Below are positions 35,947-45,501 of a stretch of DNA of 64,000 bases, piece by piece; the first letter of the stretch is position 1; each line of letters opens with the position of its first letter. The notes below the pieces were generated by a model. That model was not told the origin of the DNA, searched no databases, and saw only the letters and a program-made list of their open reading frames with translations. The position numbers and the translations under genes are program-made. The stretch lies in the NCBI RefSeq assembly GCF_038637725.1, contig NZ_CP152052.1, positions 2,587,501 to 2,651,500 on the forward strand, in the 5' to 3' direction. Origin of the DNA: Psychrobacillus sp. FSL H8-0483. GTDB lineage: Bacteria > Bacillota > Bacilli > Bacillales_A > Planococcaceae.

Positions 35947-37851
35947 TTATGGATTTAATTTCTCGGCTTCATCCAATAGGAGGTTCCCTGTTTTCAAATC
36001 ATAAAAACGCAGTAGATCACCATTAATAATTTTATCGGAATAACCAAGTTCTTGCGCAGCTCTGTCAATATATGGCTGACAGTTTTCTATATCAATTTCG
36101 CTACCAGTTGCATTGTCATAACAAGCATTTTTGGTATAGACTAGTTTATCTGTTACAAAACCACCATCACGGAAAACAACAAATTCTTCATGATCTTCCG
36201 AAAATACGTCTGCACCTAATTGCATATCTTTCGCAGTTTCTACACCAAGAAGATGTAAGATAGTTGGTCGAAGATCTATTTGACCAGCAGTCTCTGTAAT
36301 TTCTTCTCCTTGCCCACTATTCGGAATGTGAACGAATAAAGGTACACGTTGAAGTTTTGCTGATTCGTATGGAGTAATTTCTTTCCCTAAATACTGTTCC
36401 ATTGCCACATTATGATTTTCTGAAATACCATAATGATCTCCATACATCACAATGATTGAATTATCATATAATCCTTGTTCTTTTAAATCATCAAATAAAT
36501 TCTTCAATGCTTCGTCCATATATCGAACAGATTGGAAGTATTTATTCAAAGTATTAGAGTTAGAATCGTATTCAGGAATTAGTTTATCCTCTTCATCCAA
36601 TGTAAATGGATAATGGTTTGTAAGTGTTATTAAACGTGAATAAAACGGCTGTGGCATTTCTTTCATATGAGCAACTGATTGTTCAAAGAATGGAATATCC
36701 TTCATTCCCCAGTTTACAGCATTTTCTTCGTCTACCACATAGCTATTAACATCATAATATTTTTGAATAGCAAGCGATTGATACATCATATCACGATTCC
36801 AGAAACTCTTCTTGTTTGGGTGCATAACATTTGTAAAATACCCTTCTTCATTTAAGCTCTCTGCCATCGAATGGAATGTATTTTCACCATGTGTAAAAAA
36901 TACAGCGCCTCCACCAAGTGGGTAAAGGGAATTTTCTAATAGAAATTCTGAATCAGATGTTTTCCCAAGTCCTGTTTGATGGTAGAAGTTTGAAAAATAA
37001 TACGTGTCTTTATCATTTGTTAATGAATTTAAAAAAGGTGTTACTTCGTGCCCATTCATATCATTATTTATAACAAATGACTGCAACGATTCCATCGACA
37101 CAACTATTAGGTTGCGTCCTTTTGCCGTACCAAACATTTCTTCGTTCGGATCTGCTTGATTAGAACGAACAAAGTTGTTCACTTCAACTAGTTCACTTCC
37201 ATCAGCAAGTGCACGTTGAGCATGCGATTTTGATTGGATATACAAATCGTACAAATGATAATTGTATGGTCCGATGTTTTTCACTAACATTTCGCGGTCG
37301 AAACTTCTAGTTAATAATTGCGGTCTTTCAATTTCAGATAAACCTAAGTTTAAAAATAATACTGCGGCAGCTAAAACAAAATACGCTCTTCTCATAGCAG
37401 GTTTAATAAGTGAGACTTTCTCATTAATTTTTAGCCATTTCATTGCTATCAAAATAATAAATACATTTGTAAAATAAAAAATGTCCGTTACATAAATACT
37501 TTCCCTTGCCGATGCTCCTAAATCTCCAAAATTACTTGTTTGGAATAAAACAGGAATCGTAATGAAGTCGTTGAAAAAACGGTAAAAAACTGCATTACCA
37601 TAAAGAACCCCTGAAAGTATGATGCTCGTAATTACTATATATCTATTCCTAGCTTTAGGACTTTTGAAAAATAATGATAATCCATACGCAAACAAAAGAA
37701 AACTAAGTGGATTAATAAATAATATCACTTGTTGCATTATATTCTCGATTTTCATATCAAAGCTCGTGTGGTAAACAATATACGTATTCATCCATGTTGC
37801 CACAATTGCTATAACAAGAATAGAATGTGTCGGCCATTTTTTCTTCATCAT
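35947..37851 (-). CDS. yqgS: Lipoteichoic acid synthase family protein (YqgS-like)
   Basis: Polymerises glycerol phosphate from phosphatidylglycerol outside the membrane. The 634-residue protein has five membrane helices (to about 175) and an extracellular sulfatase-like domain with VSMES (Glu 254) and the catalytic threonine T298 in GLGKTSDSE, YGDHYGIS and H/D metal ligands. Neighbours yqgU and yqgQ suggest the YqgS paralogue. GGGAGGATG precedes two ATGs. Confidence 0.93.
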   Translation of the reverse strand: MMKKKWPTHSILVIAIVATWMNTYIVYHTSFDMKIENIMQQVILFINPLSFLLFAYGLSLFFKSPKARNRYIVITSIILSGVLYGNAVFYRFFNDFITIPVLFQTSNFGDLGASARESIYVTDIFYFTNVFIILIAMKWLKINEKVSLIKPAMRRAYFVLAAAVLFLNLGLSEIERPQLLTRSFDREMLVKNIGPYNYHLYDLYIQSKSHAQRALADGSELVEVNNFVRSNQADPNEEMFGTAKGRNLIVVSMESLQSFVINNDMNGHEVTPFLNSLTNDKDTYYFSNFYHQTGLGKTSDSEFLLENSLYPLGGGAVFFTHGENTFHSMAESLNEEGYFTNVMHPNKKSFWNRDMMYQSLAIQKYYDVNSYVVDEENAVNWGMKDIPFFEQSVAHMKEMPQPFYSRLITLTNHYPFTLDEEDKLIPEYDSNSNTLNKYFQSVRYMDEALKNLFDDLKEQGLYDNSIIVMYGDHYGISENHNVAMEQYLGKEITPYESAKLQRVPLFVHIPNSGQGEEITETAGQIDLRPTILHLLGVETAKDMQLGADVFSEDHEEFVVFRDGGFVTDKLVYTKNACYDNATGSEIDIENCQPYIDRAAQELGYSDKIINGDLLRFYDLKTGNLLLDEAEKLNP

Positions 37852-38042
37852 GACTACATCCTCCCCTTTTCAATCTTATTAAATAAGTAAAAGTAACAGA
37901 GTATATCTTAATCCTTTCTTCACAATAAATCAACAAAAATGAAATAAGAATTTAATATATTTACAATCACTTTACCTTATACCCACTATTAGACGGTCTT
38001 AAACAAAAAAAGTTTCGGACAAGCAAATAAAAACATATTTTA

Positions 38043-38082
38043 ATAAAAAATAGCGACAGATCCCAAATAGCATCTGACGCTC
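38043..38082 (-). terminator. Terminator of yqgQ
   Basis: AGCGTCAGAT/ATCTG-CGCT stem with one mismatch, followed by TTTTTT on the minus strand. Confidence 0.8.
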
Positions 38083-38083
38083 T

Positions 38084-38287
38084 TTATTTCTTCAGTTTAC
38101 TTTGCTCTTGCCTTAATAGTAAAATGGCCAATTGAAAATCTTTTACTTCTATCATCTGCATCCGATACAGTTCTCTTATCTCATCTTCCATCATTTCTAA
38201 ATCAGCAATTCGATCTTTCGTATAAACAAAAATTCCGAAACGTTTTAACAGCTGCATAACATCATATACTGAATTCAAATTACTCAT
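38084..38287 (-). CDS. yqgQ: YqgQ family protein (DUF910)
   Basis: A 67-residue helical protein with the family start VYDVMQLLKRFGIFVYTKDR and a helical C-terminus. ATG 38287 overlaps the yqgN stop by 8 bases; an upstream frame reading through yqgN is rejected. Function unknown; it neighbours the glucokinase/yqg cluster in other Bacilli. Confidence 0.85.
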   Translation of the reverse strand: MSNLNSVYDVMQLLKRFGIFVYTKDRIADLEMMEDEIRELYRMQMIEVKDFQLAILLLRQEQSKLKK

Positions 38288-38864
38288 CCTTGTCGCGATT
38301 CCCTTTACATGGAATGATTGCATTATTTGTAATTATTTTATCAATAGGCAAATCAAATATTTCATGTTCAACTACTTCTACTACTTGAAAGTCAAACGCT
38401 AGAGAGATGGTATTGCCATTAAAATTTGCTAAAAAACGATCAAAGTACCCTCCACCATAACCTATGCGAAATCCCGTTTTACTGTATACAATCCCAGGGA
38501 CGACAAGCAAGTCAATTTCGCTCGGAGCAACAGCACTCGTTACATTAGGATTAGGCTCTAATAACTGCATATAAACTGTTTCTAACTGTTTGTAGCTTTC
38601 TATTTTATAAAACGTCATAGAACGGTCTTTAGGTGTGCATTTTGGGACAACTACGGTCTTTCCCTGTTTCCAAAGACTTTGAATAATTCCTTCTGTATTA
38701 ACTTCTGGAAATGAAGAAATTGTAATGCCAATTATAGAAGCATTCACAACGGTTTCTTCCATTAAAAAATTTTGTTCGATTTCTTTTGAGTATGTTCTAT
38801 ATAATTCTTCCTTTAATGAAGACAAGTGGGCTTTCATCTTATCTCTTTCTTCTTTTTTCGTCAT
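38280..38864 (-). CDS. yqgN: 5-formyltetrahydrofolate cyclo-ligase (YqgN-like)
   Basis: ATP-dependent conversion of 5-formyl- to 5,10-methenyl-tetrahydrofolate. The 194-residue protein has KTVVVPKCTPKDRSMTFY, the LLVVPGIVYSKTGFRIGYGGGYFDRF signature split here as PGIVYSKTGFRIGYGGG and YFDRF, and a C-terminal LPIDKIITN. ATG 38864 is 6 bases after GGAGGG. Confidence 0.92.
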   Translation of the reverse strand: MTKKEERDKMKAHLSSLKEELYRTYSKEIEQNFLMEETVVNASIIGITISSFPEVNTEGIIQSLWKQGKTVVVPKCTPKDRSMTFYKIESYKQLETVYMQLLEPNPNVTSAVAPSEIDLLVVPGIVYSKTGFRIGYGGGYFDRFLANFNGNTISLAFDFQVVEVVEHEIFDLPIDKIITNNAIIPCKGNRDKDE

Positions 38865-38885
38865 TACGTTCCCTCCATACAATAG

Positions 38886-38918
38886 AAAAAAACCAAAACC
38901 GAAATTGGTTTTGGTTTA
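38886..38918 (-). terminator. Terminator of rpmG
   Basis: AAACCAAAACCAATTTCGGTTTTGG-type hairpin on the minus strand (AACCAAAACC/GGTTTTGGTT) ending in T residues. Confidence 0.8.
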
Positions 38919-38923
38919 AGTTA

Positions 38924-39073
38924 TTATTTAGTTTCTCTATGAAGAGTCGATTTCTTTTCACGTGAGCAATATTTTTTAAGTTCAAGACGTTCTGGATTGT
39001 TACGCTTGTTTTTCTTAGAAATATAGTTGCGCTCTCCGCAATCTGTACAAGCTAATGTAATATTAACGCGCAT
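38924..39073 (-). CDS. rpmG: 50S ribosomal protein L33
   Basis: A 49-residue ribosomal protein starting [16 protein letters not shown] and ending STLHRETK. Cysteines at 9, 12 and 36 place it with the cysteine-containing, zinc-associated type of L33. GGGAGGG precedes ATG 39073. Confidence 0.97.
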   Translation of the reverse strand: MRVNITLACTDCGERNYISKKNKRNNPERLELKKYCSREKKSTLHRETK

Positions 39074-39247
39074 GGTTGTCCCTCCCACTCTTTGTCAGGA
39101 TTAAATATAAAATTTGAGCATGATTTATACGACTAACCAATTATAGCATATAATCAAATAAAATCTACTCTTAATACAAGAAATTATTCAAAGTTTTTTG
39201 GTATATGGTAGAATAAGGAGAAGAACTTAATAATTGAGGTGAATACA

Positions 39248-39601
39248 ATGGACTTTTCCATCATCATAATGATTATAGGAATACTTTTAATTGTTATTTC
39301 GTTTTTCGTAAAAGATTCGTCAAAAAAAGTAGAAACAGAAGTCGAAGAACTCTCTTTTACGTTGTATCAAGAAACGAGTGCCATTAAACGTAGACTTAAA
39401 GTAGTGGAAGAAGAATTAATGATTGAATCAACAAAGCTTACAATACCGAAAAAGGCACCAATTAAAAAACCAATAATACATGAAATAATTAAAAATCAAG
39501 TATTGGAATTACATAAACAAGGTTACTCCTTAAAAGATATTAGTATACGCTCTTCTTTAACTGTAGAAGAAGTAAAATCTGTCGTAGGTGGTGGCATTTA
39601 A
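39248..39601 (+). CDS. Small membrane-anchored coiled-coil protein with C-terminal HTH-like motif (DUF6115-like)
   Basis: A 117-residue protein: N-terminal membrane helix (about 3-20), a helical linker, then QVLELHKQGYSLKDIS and SLTVEEVKSVV at the C-terminus. That tail resembles SwrB/YlxL-type proteins. GAGGTG lies 6 bases before ATG 39248. Its stop shares one base with the next start. Function unknown. Confidence 0.7.
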   Translation: MDFSIIIMIIGILLIVISFFVKDSSKKVETEVEELSFTLYQETSAIKRRLKVVEEELMIESTKLTIPKKAPIKKPIIHEIIKNQVLELHKQGYSLKDISIRSSLTVEEVKSVVGGGI

Positions 39602-40074
39602 TGAATAGATCTGCCATCCGATTTTTTGGAATAGGACTGTTTTTAGCTGGCGCAGCTTTCCAAGTGCACCATATGCTTAACGATAAAGAAATAACCTCTA
39701 CAAGCGCAATTTCACAGCAATCATATGATGAGGCGCAACAAGAATTAACACAAGTGAAACAGCAGTTAGCTGCCCTTCAACTTGATTTACAAAATGCACA
39801 AAAAAAGCAAGCTACTACTCCTGTAGTACAGAAAGAAGAAAAACCTGAAAAATCGGCGGCTGATGGGACAAGAAATATGGTACTCATCATTCAATCCGGT
39901 ATGAATTCAAATGATGTCGGCTCTTTATTAGAACAATCGGGTGTTATTCAAAACAGACTCGATTTTGAGGATTATTTACAAGCACAAGATTTATCTAGTC
40001 GCCTCCAAATTGGAGAATATGAGCTCCATTCTGCCATGACCATCAAACAAATAGCAGAAATAATAACGAAATAA
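39601..40074 (+). CDS. MltG N-terminal (LysM-like) domain protein without catalytic domain
   Basis: A 157-residue membrane-anchored protein: one helix (about 7-24), a Gln-rich coiled coil (about 40-75), and a C-terminal domain with GMNSNDVGSLLEQSGVI, LQIGEYEL and MTIKQIAEIIT. This matches the LysM-like domain of the endolytic transglycosylase MltG, but the protein ends before any catalytic domain. TAATG overlap with the preceding gene implies coupling. Confidence 0.75.
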   Translation: MNRSAIRFFGIGLFLAGAAFQVHHMLNDKEITSTSAISQQSYDEAQQELTQVKQQLAALQLDLQNAQKKQATTPVVQKEEKPEKSAADGTRNMVLIIQSGMNSNDVGSLLEQSGVIQNRLDFEDYLQAQDLSSRLQIGEYELHSAMTIKQIAEIITK

Positions 40075-40083
40075 TATACAAAA

Positions 40084-40323
40084 ATAAGAAAAGCGTAAGC
40101 GCCCTCTAAGTACAAAACCTGTTTCGTATCGTTTTCGGAGGTCTTTGCACAGACTTATTGCTATATCATTACCGATTGATTTTTAGAGAGGCTGGTCGTG
40201 ACTGACGTCACGACCAGCCTCTCTTTTCTCGGTAATCTTATGGCGTTTGTCTGTCCGTCGCCCTCCTTCAACAGGACGAATAAGGTTAAGATCTTTTTGG
40301 ATAATGAGTGAAAAGATGCTTTC
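40084..40323 (+). repeat. Repeat family A, full copy 2 (structured, carries a terminator hairpin)
   Basis: Nearly identical to copy 1 at 22384. Hairpin arms 40186-40202 and 40207-40223 with loop TGAC, enclosed by ACCGA/TCGGT pairing. It begins 9 bases after the MltG-like gene and likely terminates it. From 40324 to 40493 I see no gene. Confidence 0.85.
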
Positions 40324-40493
40324 CAACTCATACAGGAAGCACACGAAGATGCAATTTCGTGTGCTCTAGTGCTCCTCTATACAATAGATGCTAACTATTT
40401 TTTGGTCATATACACTTTTACCAGTAGAAGAAAATTAGCAGAAATGCTCTTCTTAAAGATTCTTGCTAGCTAACAGGTCCATCCCCTCTAATC

Positions 40494-40545
40494 AAAAAGC
40501 GCATGATTCCCCTCCTAGAAGGAGGGCTCATGCGCATTTCTTTTT
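40494..40545 (-). terminator. Terminator of the pst-phoU operon
   Basis: GCGCATGA...TCATGCGC outer stem plus CCCTCCT/AGGAGGG inner stem, with T-run on the minus strand after phoU. Confidence 0.9.
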
Positions 40546-41203
40546 AATTATTTAATTCGTAATGCTTCCCTTTTAACAAGTATAATAATCGTTCTGCCAT
40601 ATTTGTCGCATGATCTGCAGATCTTTCTAGGTAGCGGCAAACAAAAGATAGTTGAGTGATTTGGCCCATCTGGGTTGGTTGTTCAATTCCAACTGCAAGA
40701 AGTGTTTTGATAGCATGACCATACATTTCATCTATTTCATCATCTTGCTTCGCAATATTCTTCGCTTCTTCCATATCTTCATTAATAAACGCGTCTAAGG
40801 TTTGTTTTAACATCGCAATAGTCTTGATACGCATTTCATCTAATAAGTGAATTGGTGCGATATGCTCATCCTTACCAATACGTATTGTTTCTTTTGCTAT
40901 ATTTACAGCATAATCACCAATACGTTCCATATCAGCAGCAATTTTTACAAGCACCATTAATCTTCTTAAATCTCTAGCAACCGGTTGTTGCTTAGCAATT
41001 AGTAAAATAACACGATCATTAACCTCTTCTTCCATCCGATTAATATGAACATCGTTATTAATTACTGTAAGTGCACCTTCAATATTGTTTGCTAGTAAGT
41101 GATCCATAGAATCATTTAATGTTTGAATAGCAGCATTACTTAGTTCTAGTAGTAATTGCTGTACTTTTTTTAAATCTGCATCGAACTTCTCTCTTCCCAC
41201 CAT
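40544..41203 (-). CDS. phoU: Phosphate signalling protein PhoU
   Basis: A 219-residue protein of two three-helix PhoU repeats that links the Pst transporter to the PhoR/PhoP sensor system. Metal-binding E(D)xxxD signatures appear in RIGDYAVNIAKE and LERSADHATNMAE. ATG 41203, 8 bases after GGGGA, is preferred to TTG 41209. Last gene of the operon. Confidence 0.94.
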   Translation of the reverse strand: MVGREKFDADLKKVQQLLLELSNAAIQTLNDSMDHLLANNIEGALTVINNDVHINRMEEEVNDRVILLIAKQQPVARDLRRLMVLVKIAADMERIGDYAVNIAKETIRIGKDEHIAPIHLLDEMRIKTIAMLKQTLDAFINEDMEEAKNIAKQDDEIDEMYGHAIKTLLAVGIEQPTQMGQITQLSFVCRYLERSADHATNMAERLLYLLKGKHYELNN

Positions 41204-41221
41204 CTCCAATATCCCCTTTCC

Positions 41222-42022
41222 TTATCCGAAACGCCCTGAAATATAATCCTCTGTACGCTTATCTTCAGGAGTAGAAAAAATTACATCCGTATCATCAAAT
41301 TCAACTACTTCACCATTTAAGAAAAATGCAGTTTTATCTGAAATACGAGCAGCCTGTTGCATATTATGCGTCACAATAATAATCGAGTAATCTTGTTTCA
41401 ATTCTTGGATCAATTCTTCTACTTTCAATGTAGAAATCGGATCAAGCGCCGATGTAGGCTCATCCATTAAGATAACATCCGGTTCAATAGCTAGACAACG
41501 AGCAATACAAATACGTTGTTGTTGCCCACCAGAAAGGCTATAGGCATTTGTATTTAAGCGATCTTTTACTTCATCCCAAATAGCCGCTCCACGTAAGCTT
41601 TTCTCTACAATTTCATCCAGAATTTTTTTATTTTTAATGCCATGAATTCTTGGTCCATAGGCAATGTTGTCGTAAATTGATTTTGGAAATGGATTCGGTT
41701 TTTGGAATACCATTCCAACTTTTGTACGTAGCTCTTCTACACCATAATCTGCATCGAAAATATTGCGTTCCCGATATAAGATTTGCCCAGAAGTTTTCAC
41801 TGTAGGCACTAGTTCCACCATTCGATTTAATGTCTTTATATAAGTGGATTTACCGCAACCAGATGGCCCAATAATTGCCGTTACTTCATTTTCTTTTATT
41901 TGCAAGTCAATATTTTTAAGGGCATGATGATTTCCATACCATAAATTCAATTGTTGTGTATTGTATACGATACTTGATGATTCATTTTGTAAAATTGATC
42001 CTTTTTCTAACGATTGTACCAT
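41222..42022 (-). CDS. pstB: Phosphate ABC transporter ATP-binding protein
   Basis: A 266-residue ABC ATPase: Walker [10 protein letters not shown]-loop [16 protein letters not shown] (characteristic of PstB), signature LSGGQQQR, Walker [13 protein letters not shown] and a switch His in VTHNMQQA. Drives phosphate import with PstC and PstA. GGGGGAATT precedes ATG 42022. Confidence 0.97.
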   Translation of the reverse strand: MVQSLEKGSILQNESSSIVYNTQQLNLWYGNHHALKNIDLQIKENEVTAIIGPSGCGKSTYIKTLNRMVELVPTVKTSGQILYRERNIFDADYGVEELRTKVGMVFQKPNPFPKSIYDNIAYGPRIHGIKNKKILDEIVEKSLRGAAIWDEVKDRLNTNAYSLSGGQQQRICIARCLAIEPDVILMDEPTSALDPISTLKVEELIQELKQDYSIIIVTHNMQQAARISDKTAFFLNGEVVEFDDTDVIFSTPEDKRTEDYISGRFG

Positions 42023-42049
42023 ATTAATTCCCCCTAATCACGATTTAGC

Positions 42050-42928
42050 TTAGTATCTTTTTTGGAATTTGTTTCGAATAAATATTGCGATTGAGTTCAT
42101 GACCAGCAAGAACATCATGAGAACAAGAATCCCTGCAGAAGCAACGTATTGGAATTCTAGTTGTGGTCGTTTTGCCCAATCATAAATTTGCATAGGTAAT
42201 GCTGTAAACTGGCTCAATACATTCTCTGGTAAAAACTGAATAATAACAGGTACTCCAATTACTACTAATGGAGCTGTTTCACCAACTGCTCGAGATAGTG
42301 CTAAAATTGCACCTGTAAGAATACCAGGAATAGCTGAAGGTAAAACAACCTTTGTAATGGTTTGCCATTTCGTTGCACCCATCCCATACGATGCTTCTCG
42401 AACATCATGAGGAACTGAACGAATTGCTTCCTGAGCTCCAACGATAATGACAGGTAATATTAACAAACTCATCGTCAATCCAGCAGCTAAAATACTATTC
42501 CCTAGCGCTAAAGTACGAACAAAGATAGTCAAACCAAGTAACCCGAATACAACAGAAGGAACACCTGCAAGATTTGAAATATTCATCCGAATAAAATCAT
42601 TTAGTTTATTTTTCTTAGCATACTCTTCCAAATAGATAGCTGAACCAACTCCTAATATTAAGGAAATAGGTGCCACAACGCACATTAACCAAATGGAACC
42701 AACTAAAGCTGCCTTTATCCCTGCTTTGGCAGGAAAGCGAGAGCCAAAATTTTGAAAGAATTCAGGTGTCAAATAGCCAACGCCCTGTGTGATAATTCGA
42801 TAAAATAGAATACCAAGTGTAACTAAAGCAAATAATGTTGCTATAAAGAAGATTGTTTTAAAAACGCGATTTATAATAAGTCGATTATTCATTCTTTTAA
42901 TGACTGATTTGTGATTTACATATTTCAT
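42050..42928 (-). CDS. pstA: Phosphate ABC transporter permease PstA
   Basis: A 292-residue six-helix permease with the EAA-type cytoplasmic loop EASYGMGATKWQTITKVVLP. ATG 42928 is supported by GGGAGG and lies one base after the pstC stop, so the longer frame upstream is rejected. Confidence 0.95.
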   Translation of the reverse strand: MKYVNHKSVIKRMNNRLIINRVFKTIFFIATLFALVTLGILFYRIITQGVGYLTPEFFQNFGSRFPAKAGIKAALVGSIWLMCVVAPISLILGVGSAIYLEEYAKKNKLNDFIRMNISNLAGVPSVVFGLLGLTIFVRTLALGNSILAAGLTMSLLILPVIIVGAQEAIRSVPHDVREASYGMGATKWQTITKVVLPSAIPGILTGAILALSRAVGETAPLVVIGVPVIIQFLPENVLSQFTALPMQIYDWAKRPQLEFQYVASAGILVLMMFLLVMNSIAIFIRNKFQKRY

Positions 42929-42929
42929 C

Positions 42930-43877
42930 TTAATATTCCTCCCGGTATTTTTTCGAAATAACGTGAGCAATATAGTTCATCAATAGTGTAAACAAGAATA
43001 ATGTAAAACCTACTGAGTATATTGAATAATAAATCGTTGTTCCATATCCTGCATCACCTGATGATACTTGAACGATATATGCAGTCATTGTTTGAATGGA
43101 ATCTGTCACACTGAAATCGAATTTTGGCGTTGATCCACCCGCTAACGAAACGATCATTGTTTCACCAATTGCTCGAGACATAGCAAGTACAACGGAAGCA
43201 ATAATCCCAGATAAAGCTGCAGGTAATACTACTTTTAGCGCTACTTCTAATTTTGTAGATCCTATTGCAAGTGCACCTTCACGAATCGAGTTTGGCACGG
43301 ATGACATCGCATCTTCTGATAATGATGCAATCATTGGTAAAATCATAATTCCTACAACAATCCCTGGACTTAATGCATTAAAGATCTTTAAGTCTGGAAT
43401 AAATTGTTGTAAAAGTGGTGTTACAAACGTTAAAGCGAAGAACCCATAAACAATCGTTGGAATTCCAGCTAATACCTCTAAGATAGGCTTAATAATTCTT
43501 CGTGATTTATCACTTGCGTATTCACTTAAAAATACGGCAGAACCAATTCCAAATGGAACTGCAACAATAGCTGCTATGAATGTTACTTTTAATGTTCCAG
43601 CTATTAAAGGTAGAATGCCAAATAATTGTTCCGTATTTCCAAAAGGAAACCATTCTGTTCCAAATAGAAAATCAGTTACTGGAACTCTTGAGAAAAATAT
43701 TCCTGTCTCCACGATTAAAGTAAAAACGATTCCAAAAGTCGTCAAAACGGAAACAGATGCAATAAGTAATAGAATAATCGGAATGATTTTCTCTATAATT
43801 TTTTTCTGTTTTTTGCTATTTGATCTAGCAATTAGCTCTTGAACTGATGGTTGACCAGTTAATTTCTTCTGAGCCAT
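42930..43877 (-). CDS. pstC: Phosphate ABC transporter permease PstC
   Basis: A 315-residue permease with six main membrane helices plus an N-terminal extension and the loop REGALAIGSTKLEVALKVVLP. ATG 43877 follows AAGGGGGA. Partner of PstA in the membrane channel. Confidence 0.95.
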   Translation of the reverse strand: MAQKKLTGQPSVQELIARSNSKKQKKIIEKIIPIILLLIASVSVLTTFGIVFTLIVETGIFFSRVPVTDFLFGTEWFPFGNTEQLFGILPLIAGTLKVTFIAAIVAVPFGIGSAVFLSEYASDKSRRIIKPILEVLAGIPTIVYGFFALTFVTPLLQQFIPDLKIFNALSPGIVVGIMILPMIASLSEDAMSSVPNSIREGALAIGSTKLEVALKVVLPAALSGIIASVVLAMSRAIGETMIVSLAGGSTPKFDFSVTDSIQTMTAYIVQVSSGDAGYGTTIYYSIYSVGFTLFLFTLLMNYIAHVISKKYREEY

Positions 43878-43904
43878 GGTGAATCCCCCTTTTACCAAAC
43901 GAAA

Positions 43905-43936
43905 GAAAAGAGTAGCAAGCCATGCTACTCGTTTCT
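43905..43936 (-). terminator. Hairpin between pstS and pstC
   Basis: GAGTAGCA/TGCTACTC stem with a short T-rich tail on the minus strand. Likely a partial terminator or mRNA-stabilising hairpin giving more pstS than pstCAB product. Confidence 0.7.
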
Positions 43937-43960
43937 TACTTTTCAGATTGACCTATTATT

Positions 43961-44947
43961 TTATTTTAAAGCTTCTAAATCAGCTAAACCTTTTTCGTAA
44001 TCAGCATCTGGAAGTTTTACATATCCAACTGCTTCTGACATTGCTCCAGCATTTTCAATTGTATATTTCATGAAATCATAAAATGCAGGATTTTCTTTAA
44101 TAGCACTATTTTTCGCATAAACGAATAGTGGACGAGAAAGTGGTGAATATTCTCCAGATTCAATTGTTTCGTTTGTTGGTTCTACACCATCAACTTTAAC
44201 AATTTTCAATGTATCTTTGTTAGCTAAGTAGTAAGCATATCCAAAGAAAGCAATTGCATTTTTATCGCCTTGTACACCTTGTACTAATACGTTATCGTCT
44301 TCAGAAAGTGTAGCAGATTTTACTAAGTCAGCTTCATCAAGTACTACTTCATCGAAGTAATCATACGTACCTGAATCTGTACCTGGTGAGTAGAATACGA
44401 TTTCTTCAGCTGGCCATTCTGGGTTAATATCAGACCATTTTTTCGTTGTACCGTCTTCAATCCACATTTTTTGTAAATCTTCCACCGTTAAAGAATCTAC
44501 CCAATCATTGTCTTTATTTACTACTAATGATAAACCGTCATATGCAACTTTGAATTCAGTGAAATCAGTACCTGCTGCTGCAAGCGCTTCTTTTTCTTCG
44601 TCTTTGATCGGACGAGAAGCGTTAGAGAAATCAGTTTCTCCAGCGATGAACTTTTCGAAACCGCCACCTGTTCCAGATACACCTACAGTTACTTGAACTT
44701 TATCTTGTACTCCAGCATATTCTTCAACAATCGCTTCCATAATTGGAGCTACTGTACTTGAACCATCACCAGCTACCTGTCCTTCAAGTACTGCCTCTTC
44801 TTGTGTATCACCAGAAGTTGTTTCTGATGCAGTTTCAGATGCAGTCTCTTCATCAGTAGGTTCTTGGGTTGTATCATTTCCACAAGCTCCAAGTGTTAAT
44901 GCTGATCCTACCATTGTTGTCATTAATAAGTACTTCCAGTTCTTCAT
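43961..44947 (-). CDS. pstS: Phosphate-binding lipoprotein PstS
   Basis: A 328-residue extracellular phosphate receptor. The signal peptide ends at the lipobox LGAC (Cys 22), followed by a Ser/Thr/Glu linker. Phosphate-binding [20 protein letters not shown] and [10 protein letters not shown] motifs are visible. GGGGGA precedes ATG 44947. Preceded by a four-repeat Pho box. Confidence 0.97.
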   Translation of the reverse strand: MKNWKYLLMTTMVGSALTLGACGNDTTQEPTDEETASETASETTSGDTQEEAVLEGQVAGDGSSTVAPIMEAIVEEYAGVQDKVQVTVGVSGTGGGFEKFIAGETDFSNASRPIKDEEKEALAAAGTDFTEFKVAYDGLSLVVNKDNDWVDSLTVEDLQKMWIEDGTTKKWSDINPEWPAEEIVFYSPGTDSGTYDYFDEVVLDEADLVKSATLSEDDNVLVQGVQGDKNAIAFFGYAYYLANKDTLKIVKVDGVEPTNETIESGEYSPLSRPLFVYAKNSAIKENPAFYDFMKYTIENAGAMSEAVGYVKLPDADYEKGLADLEALK

Positions 44948-45008
44948 CAGGTAAATCCCCCTAAAAGTTTTGTTTTTCTTTCTTACAAACCTTACTTTAA
45001 AGGTTACA

Positions 45009-45047
45009 TGTTGAGTCGATATGAATGTATTGTAAAGGTTTTGTAAA
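45009..45047 (-). promoter_or_regulatory. Pho box (PhoP-binding repeats) upstream of pstS
   Basis: On the minus strand TTTACA, TTTACA, TTCATA and TCAACA occur at exact 11-base intervals (plus-strand starts 45042, 45031, 45020, 45009). Four TTAACA-like hexamers with 5-base spacers are the PhoP core site of Bacillus. Confidence 0.9.
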
Positions 45048-45080
45048 GAGAGTATTCAGGATGTTTATATAATACAGAAA

Positions 45081-45113
45081 AAGGTCATCCTAATTAGTTA
45101 TTAGGATGACCTT
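45081..45113 (-). terminator. Terminator hairpin, distal copy, for the PBP gene
   Basis: AAGGTCATCCTAAT/ATTAGGATGACCTT, a 14-bp stem, followed by TTTTT on the minus strand. An almost identical hairpin at 45459-45491 is next to the PBP gene, with a repeat element between them. Confidence 0.8.
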
Positions 45114-45114
45114 C

Positions 45115-45457
45115 CAGACTGTAGACAAACTCAATTTTAGGTGCATAGAGTTGTATATTATATTCGGCAAAAACCACCATTTCGCTTTCAGTGGGCTTGG
45201 CTTCAGCCTCGAGCCAACACGAGGTTGGTCATGAAGGCGTTGCCGCAAAAGTTCTTTTGCGACGAGCTTTGCGCAGGAGCAGGACGCGGCGTTCTTAGGC
45301 TTCCTTCCTCAAGCATTCCTGCGGGGTCTCCTGCTCAAGCTGTTCCCACAGGAGTCTTCGTAGTGGTCCTTGCCTTATTAACAATTCCTTATAGATATCT
45401 ACTATCTTTACTTTTAAATAGATAAACATTTATAAAAATACTTTTGTCGTCAAGCTG
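45115..45457. repeat. MITE-like repeat element (family B), copy 2
   Basis: Non-coding element starting CAGACTGTAGACAAACTC and ending with an imperfect inverse (TTTTGTCGTCAAGCTG). Its centre holds GC-rich inverted segments such as GCAAAAGTTCTTTTGC and GGAGCAGGACGC. It shares the terminus and a GCGACGAGCTT-type core with the element at 7682-7975. The 94-codon frame within it is not a gene. Confidence 0.7.
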
Positions 45458-45458
45458 A

Positions 45459-45491
45459 AAGGTCATCCTAATTAGAAATTAGGATGACCTT
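45459..45491. terminator. Terminator hairpin, proximal copy, after the PBP gene
   Basis: Same 33 bases as 45081-45113 except two loop positions (GAA for GTT context). Strong stem; T-run is on the plus-strand side only. Confidence 0.7.
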
Positions 45492-45501
45492 CTTTTTTTC
45501 A

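Noticed and set aside
45141-45425. 94-codon plus-strand open frame
   Set aside because: Inside the second family B repeat; GC-rich inverted segments explain the open frame and no start signal is present.
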